Below the pieces are notes generated by a model. The model was given only the letters and a program-made list of their open reading frames with translations. It did not search any database and had not been told where the DNA came from. Below, one piece after another: positions 18,110 through 26,333 of a DNA stretch of 64,000 nt (the first letter of the stretch is position 1; every line of letters starts with the position of its first letter). Source of the DNA: Bacteroidota bacterium (GTDB taxonomy: Bacteria > Bacteroidota > Ignavibacteria > Ignavibacteriales > Melioribacteraceae). The position numbers and the translations under genes were made by a program. The stretch lies in NCBI GenBank assembly GCA_023381535.1, contig JAMCSN010000226.1, positions 310,001-374,000 of the forward strand. Reading direction: 5' to 3'.

Positions 18110-18437
18110 TCAGAGTTGAAATCGCGCATTGGATAAATCAGTCAGTTTACTTTGATGAACCTACGTTGTGTCGCCTTCAAAACTAATGTAAGAGAACAAT
18201 GAACCTTTCCAAAATTCTTGTCTCTGGCAGCCGGCAAATGTCTTTTGTTGTCGCCAGAGATGGAACGATTACCGTTGCATAGAGACCCAATGTTTATAAA
18301 AGTTGCGAAAATAGTCAAATTTCAAACATTTCTAATTTGGCGATGGAACTTTGTTCCTCGAAAGGTTGTCTTGTATTACAATAATTGCCTAAATTGAGCC
18401 TAGAAGATTTTGGTTAGTCTCAACAAAGTGGTTTAAA
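18110..18437. other. Intergenic region with two dyads
   Basis: No gene is apparent in these 328 bases between divergent genes. TCTCTGGC (18221-18228) pairs with GCCAGAGA (18253-18260), and GGAAC (18345-18349) pairs with GTTCC (18353-18357) around a TTT loop. I looked for a c-di-AMP riboswitch because an RlpA gene follows, but the conserved core is not there. Promoters for both flanking genes must lie here. Confidence 0.4.
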
Positions 18438-18776
18438 TTGAAAGTTAAAAGCTTTACATACTTAACAATTCTGGTTTTCTTCCTTTCGGCAGGCATTGCT
18501 TCGGCAAAGTCAACGTCGCTCAGTCAAAGAGATGGCTTCTCCCATAAGATTGCTGGTTCCGTGAAAGTCATTCCGAATGATATTACTTGCGACAATGTGA
18601 GTGAATTGTCGAAAATGACTAGTATTGTTAAAAACCTAAAAAATCACATCTCTTTGGAAGTTAACAATTCGTTTTCACAAACTTCTCTAAACTTTATTTT
18701 CTCCTATAATGCTCTTCTGCCCGGCGAAAATGTTAGACGAACCGGTATTAGGTTCACGTCTAGATTTAAAATATAA
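18438..18776 (+). CDS. Small secreted protein of unknown function
   Basis: 112 residues from a TTG at 18438. There is a clear Sec signal peptide (about 1-23, ending ASA). The mature part is about 90 residues, rich in serine and asparagine, and ends in a short beta-like stretch RFTSRFKI. No family is recognised. It precedes the RlpA-like gene by 73 bases on the same strand, so it may share its promoter. The start is uncertain because TTG has only a weak upstream binding site. The signal peptide makes it more likely real than not. Confidence 0.5.
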   Translation: MKVKSFTYLTILVFFLSAGIASAKSTSLSQRDGFSHKIAGSVKVIPNDITCDNVSELSKMTSIVKNLKNHISLEVNNSFSQTSLNFIFSYNALLPGENVRRTGIRFTSRFKI

Positions 18777-18849
18777 CGCTACTGTTTTCCGCCTAGGGTT
18801 TTCTTTTTCTCAAACTTAAAGGTATGTCTAACTAATTAAGAGGTTAAAT

Positions 18850-19326
18850 TTGCGTACGTTAAAAATAGTTTCCATTATACTTATAACCGCCTGTCTTGCA
18901 TTTGTAGATTTGAGCGATACAGCTGCGGGCGAGAATAGTGGCTCTACTAAAATAACAATAAGCAAAGATGCAAAACCGAATCTTACTTCTGTTGAATATA
19001 ATGATATTGGTAATATGACGGCATCTTGGTACGGACCGCGTTTTCATGGAAGACTAACGGCTAATGGAGAGATATATAATCAAATGGCTCTTACGGCGGC
19101 GCACAAGTCCTTACCTTTTGGAACTGTATTGAAAGTAACAAACATCCGTAATGGAAAATCTGTTATTGTTAGAATTAACGATCGGGGACCATACATCGAT
19201 GGTCGCGATCTGGACCTATCCAAAGGTACAGCTCAGGCGTTAGGTATGATTAGCCGGGGTGTAATAAAAGTAACAGTTAAAGAAATTGCTCTCAAAGATA
19301 CAAGTCCGATAAGCACATTGAACTAA
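18850..19326 (+). CDS. rlpA: RlpA-like double-psi beta-barrel protein
   Basis: 158 residues from TTG 18850, with a signal peptide (about 1-26). Residues about 55-145 form the RlpA double-psi beta-barrel: TASWYGPRFHGRLTANGE, then LPFGTVLKVTN and VRINDRGPYI, with the conserved H, D (in NDRGP) and DLS motifs. Characterised RlpA proteins are septal lytic transglycosylases that cut peptidoglycan lacking stem peptides. The SPOR domain of E. coli RlpA is absent here, which is common in this phylum. It is periplasmic and ends 4 bases before a strong bidirectional terminator. Confidence 0.87.
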   Translation: MRTLKIVSIILITACLAFVDLSDTAAGENSGSTKITISKDAKPNLTSVEYNDIGNMTASWYGPRFHGRLTANGEIYNQMALTAAHKSLPFGTVLKVTNIRNGKSVIVRINDRGPYIDGRDLDLSKGTAQALGMISRGVIKVTVKEIALKDTSPISTLN

Positions 19327-19330
19327 CAAA

Positions 19331-19357
19331 AAAAGCCCTGACTTGGTCAGGGCTTTT
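19331..19357. terminator. Bidirectional intrinsic terminator
   Basis: GCCCTGAC (19335-19342), loop TTG, GTCAGGGC (19346-19353), flanked by an A-run on the left and a T-run on the right. It serves the rlpA gene on the plus strand and the barrel gene on the minus strand. Confidence 0.93.
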
Positions 19358-19379
19358 TTGTTTTACATTTTTTGATACT

Positions 19380-20036
19380 CTAATTCAAACCAAACAATAC
19401 ACCGGCAACAATTTGAAATCCAGTAGTTTTTATTGACTGATCGTTGCCATATAACTGCTTTCCCTTGTCATTTAACATATTAGCTAAACCAAGAGAATAA
19501 CGAACATCAAGAATAATTGTAGTCAAAGGAGCTACTTTCAAGCCGGCTCCGGCGCCAAAATCTAGAGAAAAATTTGTTGATGTTGTTTGATCTTTCCAGT
19601 CGGTTTCTTGAGACTGCCCTCCTGCTTCAAGAAGTGATTTATTCGAAAGAACAAAACTCAAATTTGGTCCTACAAATGCATAAGGTGTTACTGAACCAGC
19701 TACCGGGATCTTCACTTTGAATAGAATAGGAATTTCTATGGAAGATGTTTTGAAAGTGAGCTTTCCACCTTGACCGCTAAGTTCAGTTCCGCCGGTTAAG
19801 AACATTGGTTCAACTTGAAGAGCAAACATTGGCGCAAATCCAATTTCAAGAGCTCCTCCGAATTTGAATCCCATTCGCGAAGATTTAGTTACTCCGGATG
19901 CTACGTCCGGATCGAAAGAAAAATTAGCAATGTTTAATCCGGCTCTTGCACCAACGCTTACGCGTGTTTGAGCCTGAAGGTTGCTGGATGCAACGATCAA
20001 CGTTGCAGCTAAAATTAGTACAAATATTTTTTTCAT
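19380..20036 (-). CDS. Outer-membrane beta-barrel protein (PorT/OmpW-like)
   Basis: 218 residues with a Sec signal peptide (about 1-22, ending LQA-QT). The rest is alternating hydrophobic strands with glycine-rich turns (VSVGARAGLNIANFSF, AFVGPNLSFVL, LDFGAGAGLKVAP), ending GVLFGLN, typical of the eight-stranded outer-membrane barrel family PF13568. It would sit in the outer membrane. A good ribosome binding site (AGAGGG) lies upstream. The gene follows another barrel gene in the same direction after 32 bases, so both are probably expressed together. No ligand can be suggested. Confidence 0.85.
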   Translation of the reverse strand: MKKIFVLILAATLIVASSNLQAQTRVSVGARAGLNIANFSFDPDVASGVTKSSRMGFKFGGALEIGFAPMFALQVEPMFLTGGTELSGQGGKLTFKTSSIEIPILFKVKIPVAGSVTPYAFVGPNLSFVLSNKSLLEAGGQSQETDWKDQTTSTNFSLDFGAGAGLKVAPLTTIILDVRYSLGLANMLNDKGKQLYGNDQSIKTTGFQIVAGVLFGLN

Positions 20037-20068
20037 ATTGTAACCCTCTTGTTTAGTTTAGAGTTTAC

Positions 20069-20680
20069 TTACGGCAATTCGTATCTAATACCGGTTGTTA
20101 TACCAATATAGAATATTGTTTTGGTGCTTGAAGTTGTAGTTGCCTGAAACGTGTTCGGGTCGAATCCTGCGGTCTTGGTACTATAAAAAACGGGACCAAT
20201 TTGTAGGTCGGCAGGAATGTAGAGATTATTTGCAACTTTGAAGTTGGCGCCGCCGCCAAAACGAACTGCAAAGTATGGTCCATCGGTTGCAAACCATAAA
20301 CTGACTCCGGCGTTTGCGTATGGTTTAACCGTTGAACCGGGTATATCAAAGTAGTATTTAAAATAATCTGCCCATTCAATTGGAGTTCCGCTAAAAGTAT
20401 TAATGTTTAGTTCCGTGCCAACAGCCATGTTCTTGCTGAACAATACTTCCGCCATCGGGCCGATAGCTAAACCCACCGTTGATCCACCGAACCCGCTGCC
20501 GATAGCAAGTCCAATTCTACCGCCGATAAGCCAATTCGTGCCCGAGGCTGCAACCGGCGAACTTGCCATGGTAGAAAAACTTGATGCTGTTTGTGCTTGA
20601 GTTAAAACTGCGGAGAATAAGAATAGAAAAACAATAAGAAAGGCTTTTCTGAAAACTACAAATGTTGAATCTGTTTTCAT
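20069..20680 (-). CDS. Outer-membrane beta-barrel protein
   Basis: 203 residues, start fixed by AAGGAG eight bases or so before the ATG. A signal peptide (about 1-29) precedes beta-strand-rich sequence (WLIGGRIGLAIGSGFG, YANAGVSLWFATDGPYFAVRFGG, FYIGITTGIRYELP). The ending in alternating aromatic and small residues fits an outer-membrane barrel. It is the first gene of the pair with the barrel at 19380. The upstream 218 bases (20681-20898) show no gene and presumably hold its promoter. Confidence 0.8.
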   Translation of the reverse strand: MKTDSTFVVFRKAFLIVFLFLFSAVLTQAQTASSFSTMASSPVAASGTNWLIGGRIGLAIGSGFGGSTVGLAIGPMAEVLFSKNMAVGTELNINTFSGTPIEWADYFKYYFDIPGSTVKPYANAGVSLWFATDGPYFAVRFGGGANFKVANNLYIPADLQIGPVFYSTKTAGFDPNTFQATTTSSTKTIFYIGITTGIRYELP

Positions 20681-20898
20681 TTTAACTCCTTTTTATTTTG
20701 TGAGAGGATTTATAGTTTGAATTGATTTGCATGTTTGATAGATGAATCTTTTCATCTTGTGAAAAGATACTACTTAGATTTTCGATTGTCAATTTAAAGA
20801 ATTCGCTCACTAAATCAGTTTATTCTATGTCACAAACAGTTTTTAAATATTAACACATGCATTGTAGCATAACAAGTCTTACCGATGAAAGGAGATCA

Positions 20899-22323
20899 TC
20901 AAGATATCGGCAAGATCAATGAGAAAGTAGTTTTGTCGTTCACAATGGATTTTACATTAACATCGCCGCCGTGAAGATTCATAATTGATTTCACGACGGA
21001 AAGTCCCAAGCCAACGCCTCCGGTATGTTTTGTTTGAGGCGTATCGGCACGGTAAAACCGCTCGAATATTTTGTTGATTGATTCCCCTGGAATTCCTTCT
21101 CCGTAATTGGTAATGTTTATTTCAAAACTACCGTTGATTCTTTTTGTGTTGATGGTAACGGTTGTACCGTCTGTCCCAAATTTGAAAGCGTTATCAAGCA
21201 CGTTTGAAAATGCTTGAGTAAGCAACGCAGGATCAATATTAACCTTTAACTCGTCGTTAGAGGTGAAAACCAGACCCATATTTTTATCATACCCAAGTAT
21301 TTTCATACTGTTCACAATATTATTTAAGAAGAAATTCAGTTCCACTTCCTTCTTTTGAATATTGATTAAAGCATTGTCGCTTTTTGAAATATAGAAAAGA
21401 TTATCAACTATCTTTATCAAACGGATTGTTTCTTCGTAATTACTCTTAAGAACTTCCGTGTATTGATCGGAAGTTTTGGGAGACTTAAGAGCAAGCTCGA
21501 TTTCACCGCGGAGAATTGTTAACGGAGTCTTTAGTTCGTGAGCGGCAGATACGGAAAACTGATTCATATAATCGACGGATTTTTTTATGCGCCGGATCAT
21601 TTCATTCATTTTGTTAACCAACCGTCCGTATTCATCATAATACTCGCCGCCCGGAATTGTTTCATCCAAACTTTGAGCGGTTATCTCTTCAGTTTTCTTT
21701 ATGATGGCATCAATTCTGGAAAGTGATTTTGATGTGAGCAGCCATCCGCCTAGAAAAGAAATTATAAGGAATATAGGCGCAACTCTGATGTAGATGCTTC
21801 TTAATCCGTTTAAAGTTTGTTCAATGAACTCCTTTGGATATGCAACTATGACCGTATATCTTTTGCCTTCTAGCTGGCAAGCTCGAATAACATCTTCAGA
21901 AAGATCGTCATTCCGAAAATCGAATATGGATTCTTTTACTTTGTGCTCGGAGAATGGAAGATTAATGTTTCCAAGATTGGCGGTCTTGAAAACTATTTTC
22001 TTTAACGTGGAGATTTCTACATAAGTATTTCGGCGGTTGAATACGAGTGCGTCGTAAATAATATCCCAAATCAGTTCGTCTTCGCTTCTGTAAACCGGTC
22101 CCGGTTCAAAAGAATCCAGATCAACATGCTTTTCCTCAACAACCCGCAGAATTGCTCTTGCCTGCGATTTCAACGTTTGGTCTAAATTTGTATGCGATGA
22201 TTTATAGAGATAAAAATAGATTGAAATTCCCAATAGAATTTCCAGCAAAAGAAATAGCGAAGAGTACCAGATTGTGAACTTAAATCTTGTGGTGCTAACG
22301 AAAGGTTTTAGTTTTGCAAACAT
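20899..22323 (-). CDS. CusS/QseC-type membrane sensor histidine kinase
   Basis: 474 residues. Two membrane helices (about 14-37 and 178-200) enclose a periplasmic sensor of about 140 residues. A HAMP segment follows, then HisKA with the phospho-accepting histidine in SAAHELKTP, N-box SNVLDNAFKF, and HATPase motifs NYGEGIP and GGVGLGLS. The G1 box has asparagine instead of aspartate, as is usual in the heavy-metal/CusS group. The gene lies seven bases after the OmpR-type regulator, forming a standard two-component operon. The signal is unknown; envelope stress or metal is likely by family. Confidence 0.92.
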   Translation of the reverse strand: MFAKLKPFVSTTRFKFTIWYSSLFLLLEILLGISIYFYLYKSSHTNLDQTLKSQARAILRVVEEKHVDLDSFEPGPVYRSEDELIWDIIYDALVFNRRNTYVEISTLKKIVFKTANLGNINLPFSEHKVKESIFDFRNDDLSEDVIRACQLEGKRYTVIVAYPKEFIEQTLNGLRSIYIRVAPIFLIISFLGGWLLTSKSLSRIDAIIKKTEEITAQSLDETIPGGEYYDEYGRLVNKMNEMIRRIKKSVDYMNQFSVSAAHELKTPLTILRGEIELALKSPKTSDQYTEVLKSNYEETIRLIKIVDNLFYISKSDNALINIQKKEVELNFFLNNIVNSMKILGYDKNMGLVFTSNDELKVNIDPALLTQAFSNVLDNAFKFGTDGTTVTINTKRINGSFEINITNYGEGIPGESINKIFERFYRADTPQTKHTGGVGLGLSVVKSIMNLHGGDVNVKSIVNDKTTFSLILPIS

Positions 22324-22330
22324 GTCTGAG

Positions 22331-23005
22331 TCAGTTCTGCTCTTTTATTATGTACCCCGTTCCCCGAACAGTTTGAATTAGCTGCTTGGCAGTATTCTGG
22401 TCTATCTTGGCTCTAAGTTTATTGATATATACATCGATAACGTTTGTGCCGCTGTCGAAATGAAAGTCGTAAACATGTTCAATTAGTTTTGTTCTGGAAA
22501 CAATCTTGTTCTTGTTCCTAAGCAGATATTCGAGAATGGAATATTCCCGCGGTGTTAAAATAATTTCTTTATTGTCCCTCAGCACTTTATGAGCCACCAA
22601 ATCCATTCGCAGATTATCAATTGTTAGTACATTACTCTTTTGAGTCTCCTTTCTTCTTAACAAAGCTCTAACCCGTGCAATCAGTTCTTCAAACGCAAAA
22701 GGTTTTGTTAAATAATCATCGGCGCCGCTATCGAGCCCGTCCACTTTGTCTTTTGTGCTGTCTTTTATTGTGAGCAAAAGAATTGGAGTTTCAATGTTAT
22801 TACTTCGCAGTTCCTTTATCATCTGAATGCCGCTCATCTGGGGCATCATTATATCGCTGATGATAAGATCGTACTCTTCATGAAATGAGCGATCTAAACC
22901 TTCTTTTCCGTTGCCAGCGGTATCTACCTGGAAGAGTTCTTCCTCTAAACCTTTTTTTATAAAAGAGGCGACCTTTTTTTCGTCTTCAACTACTAATATT
23001 CTCAT
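22331..23005 (-). CDS. OmpR-family response regulator
   Basis: 224 residues. The receiver domain has EDEKK, the phospho-acceptor aspartate in LIISDIMMPQ, and lysine in YLTKPF. The C-terminal winged helix (about 125-220) shows LTPREYSILEYLL and the recognition helix region FDSGTNVIDVYINKLR, with VRGTGYII at the end. It is the likely partner of the downstream kinase and would bind promoters of envelope genes, perhaps its own or the neighbouring barrel genes. Confidence 0.94.
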   Translation of the reverse strand: MRILVVEDEKKVASFIKKGLEEELFQVDTAGNGKEGLDRSFHEEYDLIISDIMMPQMSGIQMIKELRSNNIETPILLLTIKDSTKDKVDGLDSGADDYLTKPFAFEELIARVRALLRRKETQKSNVLTIDNLRMDLVAHKVLRDNKEIILTPREYSILEYLLRNKNKIVSRTKLIEHVYDFHFDSGTNVIDVYINKLRAKIDQNTAKQLIQTVRGTGYIIKEQN

Positions 23006-23166
23006 ACCTAGAAGAGTCCCAATTTCTCAAAATGCCCACCTTCACTTTATTGAAAAGTTATTCGATTATAAGGTAAAATAGACTGATAGAAATTTCAACT
23101 AAAATATGTATTGCGGCGTGAACCTACAAGTAAAAGACTTTGGACTCCCTCGAAGTCCGGAAATAG

Positions 23167-23194
23167 AAAAGGAGAGCACACGTACTCTCCTTTT
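23167..23194 (-). terminator. Intrinsic terminator for the lysine-rich peptide gene
   Basis: AAAAGGAGAG (23167-23176), an eight-base loop, CTCTCCTTTT (23185-23194). Read on the minus strand the stem ends in a short T-run. It stands 33 bases past the stop of the 23227-23490 gene. Confidence 0.75.
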
Positions 23195-23226
23195 CTTCAA
23201 CTGTTAAAAAATTCTTGTGAGAAAAA

Positions 23227-23490
23227 TTATTTTGCAGCTTCGTTCTTCATTTTCTTCTCAGCCTTTTTCTCTTTCTTCTCAGCTTTCTTTTCAACTTTTG
23301 CAGCTTTCTTTTCTTTCTTTTCAGCCTTCTTCTCAACTTTAGCTGCTACTTTTTCTTTCTTCTCAGCTTTCTTTTCAACCTTCATTTCTTTCTTTGCTTT
23401 GGTTTCAGCTTTCTTTTGTGGTTGAGCTTGAGCGAAAGCGTTAACTGATACAAAAGCGAGAATTAATAATACTGCGGCTAACTTCTTCAT
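23227..23490 (-). CDS. Lysine/alanine/glutamate-rich secreted peptide
   Basis: 87 residues with a convincing Sec signal peptide (about 1-21, ending AFA-QA) and an AAGGGAG ribosome binding site. The mature part is almost only K, A, E and V, built from repeats of the form VEKKAEKKEK-x-AAK, three times. It would be a strongly basic, probably helical or coiled peptide in the periplasm or at the surface. It may bind nucleic acid, polyanions or the cell wall; no family is recognised. A reading frame on the opposite strand is a shadow of the same repeat. It is followed by a good terminator, so it is a single-gene unit. Confidence 0.7.
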   Translation of the reverse strand: MKKLAAVLLILAFVSVNAFAQAQPQKKAETKAKKEMKVEKKAEKKEKVAAKVEKKAEKKEKKAAKVEKKAEKKEKKAEKKMKNEAAK

Positions 23491-23703
23491 TAGGTACTCC
23501 CTTGTTAATTGATTGTTATTTACTTATCGACTATTGAAAATTTTGTGTGGAGGTAACTTAACTGCTGGTTCATTAAGGAACCATTAAAGACAGATTAAAA
23601 AATTTTAATAATTTTAATGCGATTGGCTGTGTTGCGTCAAAATTTTTCAAAATTTATCATTCTGATAAACTATATTTAACCTTCAAAAAATTAAGGGGGC
23701 TTA

Positions 23704-24132
23704 ATGACAGTATTTTTCTCTAAGGCGTGCGAGCTTGGTCTTCAGGCAGTTTTGTATTTATCTGCTAAAGAAAAAAGAATTTTCAACGCAGAAGAAGTTT
23801 CCGGCGAACTAAAAGTTCCAAAGGAATTTGTCTCGAAGGTATTGCAAATACTAACGAGCAGCGGAATTGTCGGTTCTAAGAAAGGAAAAAAGGGCGGGTT
23901 TTATCTTGCAAAAGAGCCGGGTCAAATTAAACTGATTGATATCGTTGAAGCAATTGACGGTCTCGACGTTTTCAAATCTTGTGTCCTGGGTTTTCCGGGA
24001 TGTTCGGTTGAAACACCGTGTCCTGTACACGAAAAATGGGGCAAGCTGCGAAATGAAGCTTACCAGATGTTAAGCGAAGAAACACTCGAACATCTCAAAG
24101 AAAGAACATTCAATAAAATTTCTTCGCTGTAG
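23704..24132 (+). CDS. Rrf2-family iron-sulfur transcriptional regulator
   Basis: 142 residues, preceded by AAGGGGGC. The N-terminal winged helix (FFSKACELGLQAVLYLS, VPKEFVSKVLQIL, GSKKGKKGGFYL) is the Rrf2 fold. Three cysteines follow in SCVLGFPGCSVETPC, the cluster-ligating pattern of NsrR, IscR and RsrR. Such proteins lose repression when the cluster meets nitric oxide, oxidation or starvation. The neighbouring operon carries nitrite reductase and the RIC repair protein, both classical NsrR targets, so an NO-sensing role is likely. It converges with that operon instead of leading it, so it acts in trans. Confidence 0.9.
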   Translation: MTVFFSKACELGLQAVLYLSAKEKRIFNAEEVSGELKVPKEFVSKVLQILTSSGIVGSKKGKKGGFYLAKEPGQIKLIDIVEAIDGLDVFKSCVLGFPGCSVETPCPVHEKWGKLRNEAYQMLSEETLEHLKERTFNKISSL

Positions 24133-24134
24133 AA

Positions 24135-24896
24135 TTATTTTGTAGCGGTTATAAACATATCTTTTGAATCAAGACGAACGAAAGGTTTTCGCTCGAAGTT
24201 TTCAAAAAACGCTGTACTTCGAAAACCCGCCGATTTCAGTTCCCTATTGATAAAAGCTTTTGTGTGAAGAAAATGTTTTGTTGTGACCAACTTGAAATCT
24301 TTTGGGTTGTCGAGTTTGAAAGACATGATATTAAAGTTAATATGTTCGCGAAAGAAATCATAGAAACGGATTATCGCCATGCCGTTGCGAACAGCAATAT
24401 TATTGACTCGCTTATTTTGCTTCACGATTTTTTCATAGTTCAGAATGTGAAGAAAAATTCTCCCATTTGGTTTTAACAATCCATGTATTTTGCTGAAAGC
24501 TTTTTTCAGTTGTGAGGCATTCAAATGAGCGATCGTGTTTCCTACGCACACAACATTTTGAAAATGTCCCATGTAAACTTTTGGAATAGACTCTAAAGAT
24601 GAAATCTGTGTTTTTATTTCCACATTAAACTTAATGGCATTCTTGTTCGTTTCCCCAATCATCTTTGGCGAAATATCGAAAGCCGTTACGTCATGTCCAT
24701 TCATCGCGAGCGCAATAGAATCCAAACCTATTCCGCAGCCCAAATCTGCGACTGAACCAATTCTCTCGAAAATATTCTTGTATGCATTTACACGAAGCTG
24801 AAGATTCTTTTCGAAATCGATCATCTTTTCATAAAATTCTGAAACGTCGTCGTAAAAATCCGCAGACGACAATGATTTGTTGCTCGCTTTTTTCAT
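24135..24896 (-). CDS. Class I SAM-dependent methyltransferase
   Basis: 253 residues. The SAM-binding motif I is VADLGCGIGLDSIALAMNG, with the acidic residue of motif II in AFDIS. The rest matches the Methyltransf_11/25 fold, with VVCVGNTIAHL as motif IV and VKVNG-like strand replaced by GRIFLHILNY. The substrate is unknown; most of this group methylate small molecules. It is the last gene of the reverse-strand nitrite reductase operon, 20 bases after the RIC gene, so it may be coexpressed with it. Confidence 0.8.
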   Translation of the reverse strand: MKKASNKSLSSADFYDDVSEFYEKMIDFEKNLQLRVNAYKNIFERIGSVADLGCGIGLDSIALAMNGHDVTAFDISPKMIGETNKNAIKFNVEIKTQISSLESIPKVYMGHFQNVVCVGNTIAHLNASQLKKAFSKIHGLLKPNGRIFLHILNYEKIVKQNKRVNNIAVRNGMAIIRFYDFFREHINFNIMSFKLDNPKDFKLVTTKHFLHTKAFINRELKSAGFRSTAFFENFERKPFVRLDSKDMFITATK

Positions 24897-24916
24897 CTTT
24901 ATCTCAAATTGACTAA

Positions 24917-25675
24917 CTATAATTTAAGCAGTTCCTCTTCCAACTCAATGGCTTTCGGAAATAAAATATTGTTTTCTAAGTGTATGTGTTTATGAAGATC
25001 CAACTCGAACTCTTTCAGTTCTTCATAAGTTACTTTGAAAGTTGTGCACGCATCCTTTGGCAAGGTATAATTATTAGTTAGCTTTTTCATGTTGCTTAAG
25101 ACTTCCCCCGCCGAAGAATGTTCTTCTTCCATTCTTCTAATCGGATTCTTGATCGTTCCGTATCCGCCTGTTTTCGGGCGCTCGTTGAATTTTTTTGTTT
25201 CCATCAAGTAATGGATTAAAGGGAAAAGAATGTTTTCTTCTTTCATCATGTGCGAAGTTAATTCGGCAGCAATCGAGTCGAATGCGATTCCAACTTCAGC
25301 CAGATAAGAATACTTTTCCCCGTGAGCGTTTATGACCTTTGCCAAATGATCTTTTATTTGCGGAATCGATTTCTTGACATAAGCGTGATGAGTATTCACA
25401 ATAAATTGCGCGAGAAAATCTAAATCCCATTCGGAATATTTATTTGAATCATCGCTTCCCCGTTCTTCCAAATTATTTAATTGATTATGGATTTCGCTGA
25501 CAGCAAGATTTTTCTCTTGAAGAGCTTCGCCTAATTGGCGATTGCCGTGGCAACAGTAGTCGATTCCGTATTTTTCAAAAACCTGTGCGGCTCTAAAGTT
25601 TGTGGCAACAATATCTTTTATTTTTAAGTCGGCAAAGCCAGCCAAACTTTTTGCATGAGCTTCTGATGTTCCCAT
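24917..25675 (-). CDS. ric: RIC/YtfE iron-sulfur cluster repair di-iron protein
   Basis: 252 residues with a GGAG ribosome binding site. The N-terminal ScdA_N (DUF542) part reads FEKYGIDYCCHGNRQL, followed by a hemerythrin-like di-iron four-helix bundle with histidines and glutamates in HHAYVKKS, HGEKY, MMKEENILFPLIH, EEHSSAGE and HKHIHLENNILFP. By family it repairs iron-sulfur clusters damaged by nitric oxide or oxidants. It lies one base after the SCO gene and in the same operon as NirK, which makes NO, so its role would be to protect the cell from the product of that enzyme. Confidence 0.93.
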   Translation of the reverse strand: MGTSEAHAKSLAGFADLKIKDIVATNFRAAQVFEKYGIDYCCHGNRQLGEALQEKNLAVSEIHNQLNNLEERGSDDSNKYSEWDLDFLAQFIVNTHHAYVKKSIPQIKDHLAKVINAHGEKYSYLAEVGIAFDSIAAELTSHMMKEENILFPLIHYLMETKKFNERPKTGGYGTIKNPIRRMEEEHSSAGEVLSNMKKLTNNYTLPKDACTTFKVTYEELKEFELDLHKHIHLENNILFPKAIELEEELLKL

Positions 25676-25676
25676 T

Positions 25677-26333
25677 TTAATTCTCCATTTCTTTTAATGA
25701 ATTTAAAACATCTTGAATGCTTTGATTGAGTCCGAAATGCTGAAATGCTATCTCACCGTTTTCATTCAAGACCGAAATTATGTTGGAATGTGAAAAACTT
25801 CCGTCTTTTTCTTTTTTATACCTAAATCCAAGCACGGCGGCTAATTCACTTATTCCGTTTTGGTTGCCGGTAATCAAACGCCATTTGTTGAGATCCAAGT
25901 TGTTTCTCTCGGCAAAATTTTTCAAAGCTTCCGGCGTATCCCTAGCGGGGTCAATAGATACAAGCAAATAATTCACATCCTTGCTTTTTGTTTGTGATTC
26001 GATTTTCTTCATGTCGTTTAGAATAAGCGGACAGGCATAAGTGCAGCTTGTAAATATCATCGCCATGATTTGCTTTTTCCCTTTCAGATCGGCTAAAGAA
26101 ATTGTTTTGCCGGATTCATCGCGCCATTTTGAGTCGAGTTGATAAATGGAATTATCGCCGACTTTCTCATGATCGATTTTTAAATCAGTGCAGCATAATT
26201 TTTCTTTCTGATTTTCAATAACAGCGTTGCCGCTTTTCTTTTCCGAAGCCGTGATGTTCATTGCAAAGTAAACCGATAACGTTAGAACTAGAGCAGTAAC
26301 CGCAATGAACGGGATGATTAATTTGCTCTTCAT
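25677..26333 (-). CDS. SCO-family copper chaperone/thioredoxin-like protein
   Basis: 218 residues from ATG 26333, which overlaps the NirV-like stop by ATGA and follows AAGGAG; a longer frame to 26369 exists but lacks such a site. A single N-terminal membrane anchor (about 3-25) precedes a thioredoxin fold with the copper-binding CxxxC in TSCTYACPLI and the third ligand histidine in FSHSNI. SCO proteins deliver copper to cytochrome oxidase or other periplasmic copper enzymes. Here, next to a copper nitrite reductase and with no oxidase genes nearby, loading of NirK is a reasonable guess. Confidence 0.9.
   Translation of the reverse strand: MKSKLIIPFIAVTALVLTLSVYFAMNITASEKKSGNAVIENQKEKLCCTDLKIDHEKVGDNSIYQLDSKWRDESGKTISLADLKGKKQIMAMIFTSCTYACPLILNDMKKIESQTKSKDVNYLLVSIDPARDTPEALKNFAERNNLDLNKWRLITGNQNGISELAAVLGFRYKKEKDGSFSHSNIISVLNENGEIAFQHFGLNQSIQDVLNSLKEMEN

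Noticed and set aside
18110..18437. c-di-AMP riboswitch upstream of the RlpA-like gene
   Set aside because: The conserved core of that class could not be matched and the hairpins present do not fit it.
23111..23425. Plus-strand frame of 104 codons rich in F and S
   Set aside because: It is the antisense shadow of the lysine-rich repeat gene on the minus strand, which has a signal peptide and ribosome binding site.
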